In this document: positions 9,710 through 20,722 of the stretch, piece by piece
How the letters are laid out: every line of letters begins with the position of its first letter
Position numbering within the stretch: position 1 is the stretch's first letter
NCBI GenBank assembly: GCA_030770425.1
Contig: JASJFT010000113.1
Span: 1 to 64,000, forward strand
Origin: Darksidea phi
Taxonomy: Eukaryota; Ascomycota; Dothideomycetes; Pleosporales; Lentitheciaceae
Direction: 5' to 3'
DNA: 64,000 nucleotides
Position numbers and translations under genes: made by a program
The notes under the pieces: generated by a model
The model's database searches: none
What the model was told of the DNA's origin: nothing
What the model saw: only the letters and a program-made list of their open reading frames with translations

Positions 9710-11489
9710 ATGGCAGTCATAGATTCCACAGCCAAGTCACTGTCTGCAGATGCTCTAAATCCATCTCCGCTGATTTCATCCTCGGAGACAAATGGTGAAT
9801 TGGAAAAACAGCCAGGAAGGTCCAACGACAAGCAAGGACAAGGAGCGCCTGAGCCAAATGACAACGTGGAGGCTGGGGAATCCGTTGCTGACAATCCTAC
9901 ACTGGCTGCCGGAAAGTTGTCAACGGCACGAAGAGTCTCCATTATTGCTATACTAGCAAGTCTATATGTGATAAACACCTTTGGCACTGGCATTCTTGTA
10001 GCCGCTCTCCCGCGCGTGGCCCTTGATGTCCACCTCTCCGAAGCCTTGATTCTCTGGCCTATCGCCGTCTACAATCTCGCCGCAGGATGTTTGCTATTGC
10101 TATTCGGCGCCGTCGCTGACATCATCGGCACCAAGCTCATGTGGCTGACCGGTACCTACCTGTATATCGTGTTCACCCTGGCCGTCGGTTTCTCTCGTTC
10201 TGGCATCCAAATCATCATGTTCCGCACGTTCCAGGGTGCTTCCATTGCCATGAGCCTCCCCACCACCGTGAGTTTCATCGCCAATACCTTTCCCAAGGGG
10301 AACTGGCGTAATGTCGCTTTCGCCATTGTTGGCATTGGATCCCCACTGGGCTTCGCTCTAGGCCTCGTTCTTGGTGGTGTCTTCACTGACACAGTCGGTT
10401 GGAGATGGGCTTATTACATTACCGCTATAATTAACTTTCTAATATCAACTTCAGCTGTGTGGTTGCTGCCAAACGTTGACCACGCCTACCACTCCGATTC
10501 CCGCATCCGTCGCCTCACCCGGGACATTGACTGGGTTGGTACAATCATCATAAGCGCTGGCCTGGGTCTGCTACTCTACATCCTGGCTGCAATCACCTCC
10601 AGCTTGCGCATCCGGGACCCTCAAGCCATCGTATTGCTCCTGCTGTCTGGTTCTCTCATTCTTCTGTTCCCCTTCTGGATGAGACATCAGACACGGAGAA
10701 ATCGACCGGCTCTTATTCCAAACAGACTGTGGCGTAATGCTGTCTTCTCTTCCATCTGCGCTTGCGTGTTCCTTAGCTGGGCTGCCATGAACTGCATCCA
10801 ATACTTGACTACACTATAGTAAGCTTGCCAACCACATCACCCCCAAATCCCCCAGGATATCTGACAGGACTCGTTCAGCTTTCAACAGATACAGAAGACC
10901 TCAGCGCTTGAGAGCTCGCTGAGGTTCATTCCCCATGTGTGTTCAGGCGTCTTCATCAATGTGTTGACAGGCTACCTTGTCTCGCGGGTCCACATTCAGA
11001 AGCTCGCCGTCATATCTGCCATAGTGACGGCGGCGTCTCCTGCGTTGATGGCCACTATGCCTATCAACTCTAACTACTGGTTCGCACCCTTCTGGGCCCT
11101 GGTGCTGTCGCCCATCAATCCAGATAGTCAGTGTGTCCCAAGCAGTATGTTCCATCCTATTTTGCTAACAGAAAATGGCAGCACTGTTCACAATTTCGAA
11201 CCTTGTAATTTCGGACGCATTCCCTTCTGACCTTCAGTCGCTTGCTGGTGGGGTCTTCAGCGAGATCGGCCAATTTGGGAACTCTGTTGGCCTGGCCATA
11301 ATCGCCGTTATCGCTAGGTCCGTCTCGGAGCAGTCAGATGCCACCACACACGAGGCCTGGCTCATGGTGGGCTTCAGGGCCGCCTTCTGGACAATCTTTG
11401 CCGGCTGTGTGGTTGTCATCCCTTTGAGCTTCTTTGGACTGCGAAAGGGGGGCCTAATCGGAAAGAAAAACCCCGAAGTGAGCCGGTGA
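9710..11489 (+). CDS. MFS drug:H+ antiporter-type exporter
   Basis: Major facilitator superfamily exporter at the plasma membrane, similar in layout to toxin and multidrug efflux pumps of the DHA2 group. Three exons, 9710-10818, 10879-11126 and 11182-11489, give 1665 nt (554 aa), in phase. A polar N-terminus of about 75 residues is followed by about 14 hydrophobic segments. Visible motifs include the motif-A-like GAVADIIGTKLMW loop and motif C-like GIGSPLGFALGLVLGG in the fifth helix, then WRWAYYITAI. Later segments are SSLRFIPHV and SPINPDTLFTISNLVISDAFP. The first acceptor (TTCAG at 10878) is chosen because nearer acceptors create a stop at the junction. It is transcribed in the same direction as the precursor, about 0.85 kb downstream, and is the obvious candidate to export the peptide product. 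Confidence 0.9.
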
Positions 11490-12990
11490 AGAGGAGACAT
11501 ATCCTAGAGTAGATCAGATAATAGTCCCGGAGGCTCTACAGGGGTTAGATGACCATAACAAATCGAATTAGCCTTATAATACGTATAGCTATTATGAGGT
11601 ACGATAGAATAGGTATAGGAACGCTGAGGTAAGCTAGCCTATAGGGTTTCCGCGCACCCTACCAAAGTCGGGCCGGCCTTAGGAAAGACGCCAGAATCAG
11701 CCGCGCTCTATTATAATTACCAATTTATACACATGGACTCGAAGCTAGGGATGTTAGCTACCCCTCTACTATTTTATATAGTATTTTACTATAATAGATT
11801 TAAAGGCCTAGGTAGCTCTTATAAATATTAGAATTAATATTGTAGATAGCTAATTATATAGTATACTTTTTTTTTTCCTGCGGAAAAGCTGCATTGCGCA
11901 ACTATGCTATTGTAGGGGAGTTTTCTACTCAATGATAAACTGCATACATCTGAAGACCAGCACTGAAATTTCAACTGCACATGAAAAGAGTGGAACGCTT
12001 GACGTCGGCCCTGCATCCTATTAGCTTGTTGTTACCCAACAGCAAGGGATAGTATACTTATAGGTATACATATTCAACATCATGGCACGCGCTACGCCCT
12101 CTCTATGAGGCTCAGAACGTTGCGCCACGGCACGCGCCACGCCCTCTTTCATGAGGCTCGGGCCGTTGCCCTCGCAGTCATGCCGTGACGTGAGCCTCAG
12201 GCAATCACAGGCAATGGCTGCAACCAACAACCTTCTTGCGTTTCAAGGTATTCGGGACGAAATGCCTTTTTGTGTCACCTTTTTAGGTTATTCCGCGACT
12301 TTGACGACGCGATGGCTGCTACTCATTCGATAGGTATATATATTAGAAAGTATAGCTAAGAGTTCTCGCAGAGATAGCTAATTTGGGCCGGAAACCTCCG
12401 CCTCTAGCTTAACCTATCCCAGTATTTGTAGGGGTATTCAATTTTAGCGGACCCAAATACATATTGCTACGCTCGTTCCTCGCTCCGCAATTATGGTTGT
12501 TTTAAAAGGTTTTAATAGACGTTGAACTTGGTAGGGTGCTTGACGAAATATACAAACGTTGGTGCGACGCCGGTCTCCACTTAGCGCCGCCCGTGGCGTC
12601 AAACTCGGCCCAATCCTCTTATTAGGATGATCAATAACCATTCCTCCGATAAACTCGCCTCCAAAAGAATGGCAACCAACCCAGACTCTTTAGGGCTGAG
12701 ACTCACTCTATATCGCAGGGCGGGACTGGGATTGAAACGTCTTCTTTCGATGCTTCAGCTCTATGTGCGCATTGGTGCGCACGGATGCGCTAGCGGGCTT
12801 TCAGGAATTTTGGATAGAGTTTGGTTTAGAAAGTCAAATCAGATCATGCCGCCTTGGCTTAAGGAGGATATCGGCCCGTAAAGAAGCACTGGTTAAGGGC
12901 AACAAAAGGCCACGCGCGAGGTGTTCAAATTAGCCGACCTTCCTTCAACCTCCTGCCTTCGATTTAGAGTGGGTTAACGGGCACAGGCTG
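11490..12990. other. AT-rich intergenic region
   Basis: No gene is supported. The part at 11530-11880 is AT-rich and TA-rich with few CA/TG, like a RIP remnant. It ends in a T run near 11868-11878. GC content recovers after 12050. Confidence 0.5.
12084..12170. repeat. Two imperfect direct repeats of about 41 bp
   Basis: The segment beginning GGCACGCGCTACGCCCTCT at 12084 recurs at 12129 as GGCACGCGCCACGCCCTCT. Both continue through ATGAGGCTC and end in CGTTGC. The few differences are mostly transitions. Function unknown. Confidence 0.7.
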
Positions 12991-14518
12991 ATGGCGCCTG
13001 CCCCGCTACCGGTTCCTGCACTCTTCCCTCCGGGGGATGGAGCGAATCACACCTGGCCAGCACCGAACTTCGTCAATCCAGAGACTCGGAGTTGGACGGC
13101 GCCAGTATGCATCATGATACTCTTTATTATTTCGTCGGTGGTCTTCGCCGCTCGCATTTGGGCAAGGTTCCGCATCACGGGGACGCGGGGCTTAGATGAT
13201 TGGCTTATTATCGCGTCGATGGTGCGTTATTCCCCATCAAAATCTACATCGGCGCTGATGCAGCTCCAGCCTGGGTTGCTTGGTCTAACGCTATCGACTG
13301 TTCTTGGGCTCCGTGTGTATGGCTTCCAGCTTCACATCTACGACCAAACACCAAGGACCAACATCACAATTCGCCAGGTAACTTTGAGATCCACAACTCG
13401 AGAAATACTACATTGACCTCACGGCTGCAGATCACGCTCGCAATGGAAACCATATACCTAGGTACAACAACCCTTACCAAAATCTCCATCCTGACGTTCT
13501 ATCGGCGCATCGCCTCATCGCTCATTTCTCGGCCTATCATGATATTCATCTGGGCTTCAATCATCTTCGGTAAATCTTCCCGCTCTCTTCACCCCACTGG
13601 ACCAGGCTGATACAGATGTAGTTGCGGCATATGGCATCTCGTCCATTTCGGTTATCATATTCACTTGCTGGCCAGTCGAGGCGTACTGGTACCGCTTCAG
13701 CACATGGTGGCTGGAGACACATACTTACAAATGCCATGACGAGCTTACAACTCTCGTCGTAGTAATCAGCATCAGCACGGCTCAAGATTTCATTGCATGC
13801 ATCCTTCCCATATTCGCTATCCGTAAACTCCGCCTTCCACGCCGGCAGAAGTGGGCTTTGGCCGCTGTTTTTGGTATGGGTTTCCTGTAAGTTATCCACA
13901 ACTTAAATTGCTAGAAGTGGATGCTGAGAGGAGAACTCATTTAGCACCTGCGCAACCGGAGCCCTCCGCGTCCACTATGCCCATCGCGTATACCATTACG
14001 TCCACTCGGGATCTCTAACATATGACATCTCGTGGGAAGCATTTGGTGCATGGATCGCCACGGCCGTTGAAGCTAATCTGGCTGTCATATGCGCTTCCGC
14101 TCCAGCCCTCAAAGTTTACTGTAGTTGCTTCGACTCAACGCGCCAAGAAGTTCGATCGTTTGGGTGGTACAATGACCGATCGCGTCCGATTTCGGCCTCC
14201 ACGTGCTGGAGCAAAGGCGAAGGCTCAGTTAGATTGAAAAAATTGTTTTGCTGCTTCATAGAAGACGCCAGTGACAGAAGTTGTGGAAAGAGAACGGGGG
14301 CTTCAAACAAGACGAATGATTCGGGTATGGCTTTGGGATCGCGGACTATATTTGAGCGAGAGGATGAGCCTCAATATTGCGAATTCAATTCCGGGCGTAG
14401 AAAAGCTGGGAGCCCTGAAGACATTGAGTTACAGAGTCGAGACCAACAGATGCGGAGGGATAGGACGCCGTTAGCGATGAATCAGCCTGACCAGGTCCAG
14501 TTACTACGGCAATCTTAA
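12991..14518 (+). CDS. SAT4/PTH11-like rhodopsin-fold integral membrane protein
   Basis: Second member of the SAT4/rhodopsin family in the window, clearly different in sequence from the one at 1978-3540. Exons 12991-13377, 13431-13569, 13616-13886 and 13945-14518 give 456 aa. An optional in-frame 42-nt intron at 13222-13263 would make it 442 aa, and I cannot decide between them. Hallmarks: GTRGLDDWLIIASM, TVLGLRVYGFQLH, METIYLGTTTLTKISILTFYRRIA, IFTCWPVEAYWYRF with Cys and Trp near the third loop, ACILPIFAIRKLRLP, CATGALRVHYAHRVY, and EAFGAWIATAVEANLAVICASAPAL before the last helix end. A hydrophilic cytoplasmic tail of about 120 residues follows. It could sense host or peptide signals, but nothing in the sequence fixes a ligand. 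Confidence 0.88.
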
Positions 14519-14959
14519 TAATGGAAAGGGGAGTTCGACCGCAAGTTCGGGCTCACCTCTGCCTAGTGAAAAGAGGTCCCATTAAATTCTACGATATGAA
14601 GAAAGTATTCACCAAGCCTATAAATTTCTCACGTGATCAAATTAAGATGGAAGCGAGGTTAATACATGGATAATAAGGCTTCGTCCCCTATTATTATATA
14701 ACTTATATCGGTCTATATTAACTACTTTTACTCTCATTAAATATATCTTTAAAGGGGTTACTAGTTAATTTTGGAGGCGTGGTCAGACCCCGGCTGATCA
14801 AGAACCCTGTGCGCTAGCTTACGTGCGAATCCTCGCAGGCAGCCATCATCCGATGAACACACGTCATGTTGTCAGGCAACAACATCTTGCACATACCAGC
14901 ATTGGAAATTTTCAACCTTCGACAGACCCAAAAGATACTTTGTGAACAAGCAAGCTACT
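14519..14959. other. Intergenic spacer
   Basis: AT-rich spacer between two plus-strand genes, with a TA-rich patch at 14640-14770. No gene is seen. Confidence 0.5.
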
Positions 14960-16425
14960 ATGAAGTTCTTTAATGCATTGGCTGCCCTCCCACTTTCAGT
15001 TCCGCTTAGCCAGGCCTTCTGGACCCGCCTCTACAGCCGAATCCAGCTGCAAGCCCCTGCCTGGTTGCGAATTCCTACTAGGACAAATCTGCCTTTGTTC
15101 ATACACGATCTTCGTCACCCATGGATTGAACACAACATTCGGTGGCTGGAACGACGTCCAGACCCGATGAACGACCTTTGCGATCCAGACTCTGCTCTGC
15201 GTAATGGAGATGTAGAAGGCCGCGCCATACCCTCCGACCTCTTTTCTCGCCTGGACATTGACAATAATCGATATGGTATCAATCGAGAAGGATGGCCCAA
15301 TATGCGAGATCGATTAGCAGAAATCCTTGCATGTCCGGCCGCTTTGCAACAAGTCACATATCTGTACATTGACGTCTATGTTTCAGATGGAGAATGGATG
15401 AATCCTGGTGAGAAGATTATAGAATCAATGGCTAACGCTCTCTCTGCAATGACAAATTTGAGGGTTCTACGCTGGGGGATTCCTTCTCTAGCCAACGAAT
15501 ATTTCAGCGAGGTCTTCGCACGACGAGGCCTCCAGTTACCTTCCATCGAGCACCTTGTCGTAGGCGCCTACGCCCAGCATATGGTCTCTGTCTGTCCACA
15601 TCTGAAAAAGCTCGAAGGCGGAGGCTACGAGCATCACTGGAGTTGGGCTAATGGCCCTTTGGATCGGGATCATAATCCCGCGAAACTCTTGCTGCAAGAA
15701 GCATCGCGCGCACCCAGCATAACCAGCCTTTCTTTTCAGGATAGACGCCGTCATTGGGACAAGCAGCTTGTCCGCGGTAAGACTTAGTGGGCTTTCCGTT
15801 TTCCCAAGCTGACGGTATCCCAGATGTCATCGAAGCAATTCCAAATCTCACCAATTTGTCCATGCTGGGCGAGATCGCAAACAATAGATACGAGAGTAAC
15901 CTCAGGGACGACTATCTCGATGATGGGTTCGGAATTATGGACGACAAAACCGAGATGTCCTCTTTTCCTTTAGTGCAGAGCACGCCGCCAGATTTCAAAG
16001 TAAGATTGTTCGTGAAGATTCTCTTATCAATTGCGACTCAGACCCTACAGACCCTATTACGAGAGCTCAAGGCAGCGCCCCATCTATCCCACCTCCGCGT
16101 TCCAGAAGCCTCGGAACTTGGTCTAGGCTTCGACGGCGGTGCCTGGTGCGGCAACGCATATTTTGGTCCTGGAGGTCGAGAGTACGGGCGGCAGGTTGAG
16201 AAAAGGGGTATCGAGGCTATTGAAAAGGCTGCTAAAATTGTGTTCGAGATACTACCTCATCTTCAAAGTTTGGAGGTTGGTGGAACTTCACCGCTAAGTA
16301 TTATAAGAGATGAAGCGGGTAATTTGATAGATCTAAAGTGGGCGTGGACAGATAGGATGCAGGAATATCTGTATGAGGTTTGGCCGGAGCCGAAAAAGGG
16401 GACGTGGGAATACGACCATCACTGA
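14960..16425 (+). CDS. Leucine-rich hypothetical protein (F-box/LRR-like orphan)
   Basis: I do not recognise a named family. Exons 14960-15776 and 15824-16425 join across a 47-nt intron (GTAAGA..CCCAG) to give 472 aa in phase. The start is the ATG at 14960, because the frame upstream opens only with GTG. The protein has spaced leucine-rich segments such as MTNLRVLRW, PSIEHLVVGAY, CPHLKKLEGG, IPNLTNLSMLGEI and LPHLQSLEVGG. These resemble the irregular leucine-rich repeats of the many F-box-associated orphan proteins in Pleosporales genomes. A clear F-box is not visible at the N-terminus. A cytosolic substrate-binding role is only a guess. Confidence 0.7.
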
Positions 16426-17917
16426 GCGGCATAGGGAGTATTCCGCATTGAGAGTGAAGGCTCCAATTACGCTCTAGATGGACGTGAAATGCTGACGAAG
16501 CTATCCCCTCAACTCTTTAAACTCTTTACGTTTTCTTCATAGTCTTTTCTGTCCGCGATATTATGTTTAGCTCCGATATGAATCTTGAAACTCCCTGCAA
16601 GCAGCTAGGCTGTATCGTTCTATTCGAGAAGAATCATAAAAGATAAAGTTCTTAGTTGAAGCAATGTATGCAGTATAAGCACAGACTGTGTTGTGTATTA
16701 TCCTTGATTCTAGAATGATTGATGTACTCTGCTCATAGCGGCAATGGGCTAAGGCCTGCGTAGCCTATATAATATGTCACCGCAGTGACTTCTAATAGAT
16801 AATCAACGAGAGACAGGTTTATTTTACGTAGGCTAAATGTACAACGGGCTTTTACTACTAGGACTGGCAGAGCATTTACCTTAAACAGCACCGATATATA
16901 GGTACTACTAGATATAGTGTATCGTCTTAACGATTCGAACGCGAAGGCTGTTACTAGTATCACTTGACCCTTATTATCTACTATCACTAATTATCGTATC
17001 ATGTACAAGGTGTGAGTATAGCAGCTTGTAAGATGCTTGACGCCGAGACTTTGGCTTGAAGAGTAGTCCAATTCTGAGTCCTTGGTTTCCTTCCTCAACT
17101 GGGTTGTTGTTCTTGCCTCTCTGAGGTCCCGTGTTTGCTTCATTGCTATTCTTCTTCTTCTTCTTCTTCTTCTTCTTCTTCTTCTTCTCAATCGGCCAGC
17201 GATGTACTTCAATGCCGCCATCCCCCTTTAACCAAAGAATACAGTTTCCAAAGCCCCAGAACCTGCCATAATCGTTTTCTAGATATTCAGTGTTGCCGTC
17301 ATTGACGCCTGAATTTTCCCCGTCAACAAAGTTATAATAGCTTGATCGGCCATGTCCTGCAGCGGTCCAGCATCTGTATTTGGCGTTGGTAAGCTAAAGA
17401 AAGCCGAATGGGGTGGGTCTACCTGGCCTCGACTCCGACTAACGATGTGCGGCTAATGGTGAGGCCGTGTCAGAAGTCAGTCTTAGCTGACTCGTGCGAG
17501 TTTAGGAACGATGCTTAGGACGCTCTTGGATAGATTTGCTTTGTAAGGCTTCTTTTATCCGTCGTGGTTAATGGCGGAATGCGGTACTCTCCTGTGGAGC
17601 AATATCATGTATGTATGTAGCAATTTCTTTTCGCTTCCTGAAAAGTAAGTAAAATATCCTTATATAGCAATCTGTTGCAGCATGTGGTATAAAACGGCCC
17701 CGCTTACTCGATCTGCGTCTCTCGTCTTTACTCCGCGTTCAATAAGCTGGGACACAAGGATGCAACGCTCAAATATCATCCGCGATAAAATTAGGGTCCA
17801 GCAAAACCTATATAGAAACATCACGCCCAGAGATTAAGGGATAAGTTACGGAAACGGCTGAAAAACTACCGACGAAAGGCGAATGATCTATGGACCAAGA
17901 ACCTTCCCACTCAACAC
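16426..17917. other. Intergenic region with microsatellite and RIP-like patch
   Basis: No gene is supported. The segment 16730-17000 is TA-rich and low in CA/TG. A TTC microsatellite lies at 17149-17187. Minus-strand frames through it are poly-arginine artefacts. Confidence 0.5.
17149..17187. repeat. (TTC)13 microsatellite
   Basis: Thirteen uninterrupted TTC units, noncoding as far as I can tell. Confidence 0.97.
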
Positions 17918-19939
17918 CTACAATCTGCCAGCGCCCCGCCTCGAGCCACCCGAGCTCCTTCGCGACGAAGCAGAGCTCTTCCTATTCCCATGGCCCTTCC
18001 GATCGGGGTCAGGCACCCCAGCCAATGTCCTAAACTCCACAAACCCAGGATGCTTCCAAGCAGAGCCATGCACTCTCGGATCATCCGCCGGCTTCCCCTC
18101 CACAAACTTCCTCGCCCTACCCCAGCGACAGTACACCCATCCATGAACAAGAACTCTTGCCCTGATGCCCCTCTCTTCGTCATGATTCCCAGCATAAACA
18201 GGGTCCCAGATATCCGAGTCCCTTGTTTCCCATCCACCCTTGCGGTACGCAGTAATGCCGTCAAGAAGAGTGATCTGCGTCAATGGCTCGTCGCCTTTCG
18301 CTCTCTTCTTCTCAGTCTCTGTCGTTCCTTCCGGCCACACTGTGGCCTCTTCCCTTGGATGCATCGCCATCATCTCCCTCTTGTTGAACGCCTCCATGTA
18401 CTTGCTCTGGAAGGTGTCTTCCTTGAACATGGGCGTGTGGTAGTACACAGTATGTGGGTCGAGACGCATTTGCAGGGAGAGGATGCCGGCTGTTGTGACG
18501 ATGGAGGTTAGAGCTTCGAAGAAGGCGGTTGTTGGTATGAATATGTTGGTGAGGGTGAGGGGAAAGACGTGTGTGTAAATGGTGCTGATGATGGTTGATA
18601 CGTGGAGTTTGAAGTTGGGCGGGAGATGCAGTGTATTACTGGGGGAGAGGAGGTGGTACTTGAGGTATTCTGCGTAGGCGGCATTGCGCGCGAAACCTTT
18701 GGTTAGGTTAGTTTGTCGTTCGACTTTTGTAAGAGGAGAATTGGTGGACCTACCATCTTCGTCCTGCATCTCCTCCTGAATTGCCCTCAGTTCCATCAAC
18801 AGCTCATCATCCGCGCCAAAACAGGCATGCTGAAAGACTTGCTCCACCAACACGTTTCCAATGACTGCACATACCAAGGCCCTGCGTTTCTGCTCATCCC
18901 AGAACAACTCCCTCCATCCGTCCTCTCCTCCGGGGCCGCCACTTGCTACACAGCCAATCACCCTTGTCGTCTCTGGCTCCATTACACTGAAGACCTTTTG
19001 TAGCTCTCTCTTGTTACGAATAGCCTCATAGCTGAAGTGATTTCTGGCGAACCGCTCCATCTTGTCCATGATCCGCCACATGGTATCACGGATCTCAATG
19101 TCGCGGTATGCGTACTCTGGCTCCCCGAGCTCGGCTCTGATTTGGGAGGCTGCATCTTCAAGACTGGGCGTATCACGAACGATGCGGCGTGCCCGTACGT
19201 TTGGGGTTTCAGTCCAGGCTGAGTCGTTGGAGGTGCGACGGGAGGAGGGCACCGACGCTGGCGTGGGCATATATTCCAGGTCATACTCTGGTGCAGGGCT
19301 TGTTTGGTGTTCTTGGATGTGTTGCGATGAGGATGCATGATGCTCGATCTGGGCCTGGACTTCTTCGACATCGTCCCTTGCATGCTCTAGATCTATCCTC
19401 GCATGTTCGAGAATAGAAGTCGCTCCGGGAAAGGCACCTGTCATATCCACCTTGTCGGTTTTTTGGATAGCTTCCTGCAAGCCTCCCACAACATCACCCA
19501 ACTGTTCTCCCAGTTTGTCCAGGAATATCAGCCTTCCAGCCCTCACTCTCTCCGGGCTTGCCGGCTTCGCTGGACTACCTCTTCTCACTGGCGCCTTCTT
19601 TTTATTAAACGTAGAGAAACGGCGTTGTGGTTCGGGTTCGAACTCCGAATCAGCATCGGAGTCTAGGACGAGAGTGTTTGCGCCCGCGCCGAGAAGTCCC
19701 GCTTTGGAGGTCCGTCGCTCTGCTGCGCCCTCCCAAAAGTCAGAGCTTGCATAGTCTTCTGGGGTGAAGTAAGGTCGTGGTGGCTCAGAGTAGCGGCGGG
19801 CTTTGGATGTGCGGTGGAGCTCCTCGCTCGCCTTGCGCTTTCCGCGGAGGTTGGTGGGAATATAGTCATCCCCATCAGTGTCTTCTATGCCTATGAGGTT
19901 ATCGCGAATTTGGCGGAAGGTGCGGAACACGGTATCCAT
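17918..19939 (-). CDS. Conserved fungal protein with nuclear-protein character
   Basis: A long open frame on the minus strand. The start is set at 19939 (MDTVFRTFRQIRDNLIG), because the 88 codons upstream look like 5' leader and the sequence becomes protein-like there. An in-frame 57-nt segment, 18697-18753 (donor GTAGGT, acceptor AAAG, CTAAC branch), is probably an intron; with it removed the protein is 654 aa. The N-terminal third is basic and Ser/Pro-rich (LRGKRKASEELHRTSKARR looks like a nuclear localisation signal), with a short helical stretch near LEHARIDLEHARDDVEEVQ. The C-terminal half is folded-looking, with YEAIRNKRELQKVFSVM, a WRELFWDEQKRRALVCAVIGNVL helix region and a Gly/Ser/Arg tail. 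I do not recognise the family. It may be a chromatin or RNA-associated factor, but that rests on composition only. Confidence 0.8.
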   Translation of the reverse strand: MDTVFRTFRQIRDNLIGIEDTDGDDYIPTNLRGKRKASEELHRTSKARRYSEPPRPYFTPEDYASSDFWEGAAERRTSKAGLLGAGANTLVLDSDADSEFEPEPQRRFSTFNKKKAPVRRGSPAKPASPERVRAGRLIFLDKLGEQLGDVVGGLQEAIQKTDKVDMTGAFPGATSILEHARIDLEHARDDVEEVQAQIEHHASSSQHIQEHQTSPAPEYDLEYMPTPASVPSSRRTSNDSAWTETPNVRARRIVRDTPSLEDAASQIRAELGEPEYAYRDIEIRDTMWRIMDKMERFARNHFSYEAIRNKRELQKVFSVMEPETTRVIGCVASGGPGGEDGWRELFWDEQKRRALVCAVIGNVLVEQVFQHACFGADDELLMELRAIQEEMQDEDGRSTNSPLTKVERQTNLTKGFARNAAYAEYLKYHLLSPSNTLHLPPNFKLHVSTIISTIYTHVFPLTLTNIFIPTTAFFEALTSIVTTAGILSLQMRLDPHTVYYHTPMFKEDTFQSKYMEAFNKREMMAMHPREEATVWPEGTTETEKKRAKGDEPLTQITLLDGITAYRKGGWETRDSDIWDPVYAGNHDEERGIRARVLVHGWVYCRWGRARKFVEGKPADDPRVHGSAWKHPGFVEFRTLAGVPDPDRKGHGNRKSSASSRRSSGGSRRGAGRL

Positions 19940-20722
19940 GGCTGATAGCTGTGTATGAGGCACTGTTTGTAGCGAGGAAAATTGGCGGCCTTGAAATGTA
20001 AACGACGGTCGTGAAAATCTCAATGCTTGAGATATGAGGAATGCAAACAGGGGCTTCGGAAGTCTTCTCAGACAAATTATCTTGCTTTGAAAGATTTTTG
20101 TGTTTGATTCGGTTTTTAGACTGCTTTGTCCATAGCTGCCGCATGCGGCGATGTGCATGAGTGACCGGAACGGGTATGTTTGCAAACGAACGAACGGAAG
20201 CAAGGCATCGCAAAAGAGAAAAGAAAATCAAACCCAATACAAGAAGTTTTCCTATGCTAATACATAGAGGACAATACAATAGCTCGATAAGTGCATTCCA
20301 TACCATATGACTAAGCACCATGTGCGACCTTAACGCAAGTGCACATACAGCCTATCGTAACGCTATCTGGTTGTATATAAGCCAAGTCAGGTGGCATCAA
20401 AGGTTTGGGATATATAGAGGTGCGATCAGCCTAGAAAGCTGATCGCGAGGCCAAACGATGTAGGAGAGGATAGCACCGGAATATAACATTAGCGTTCGTA
20501 GGAGGGGCATATACCATCGCAAGCAACATCCACACGAATTAGTCGCCCAAGTCCGCTGACTGCGGCACGATAATTGCTGATCCCGAAACGCTTTCAGACC
20601 CCATCGGTGTCCCCGGGGACGAGCCTAATGGAGGTAATCAAACGCGCGAAAGTGACCCCTCAGCTGCGACTTGTATCGCCAATCAGATAGCCTTCACCGC
20701 CTGCTACGTCCTTGAGAGTCGG
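19940..20722. other. Intergenic spacer upstream of the 654-aa gene
   Basis: Holds the promoter and leader of the gene at 17918-19939 and the 3' end of the HET gene. The minus frame is open to 20203 but reads as leader. No separate gene is seen. Confidence 0.5.

Noticed and set aside
16991..17221. Poly-arginine protein
   Set aside because: Artefact of reading the TTC microsatellite on the minus strand.
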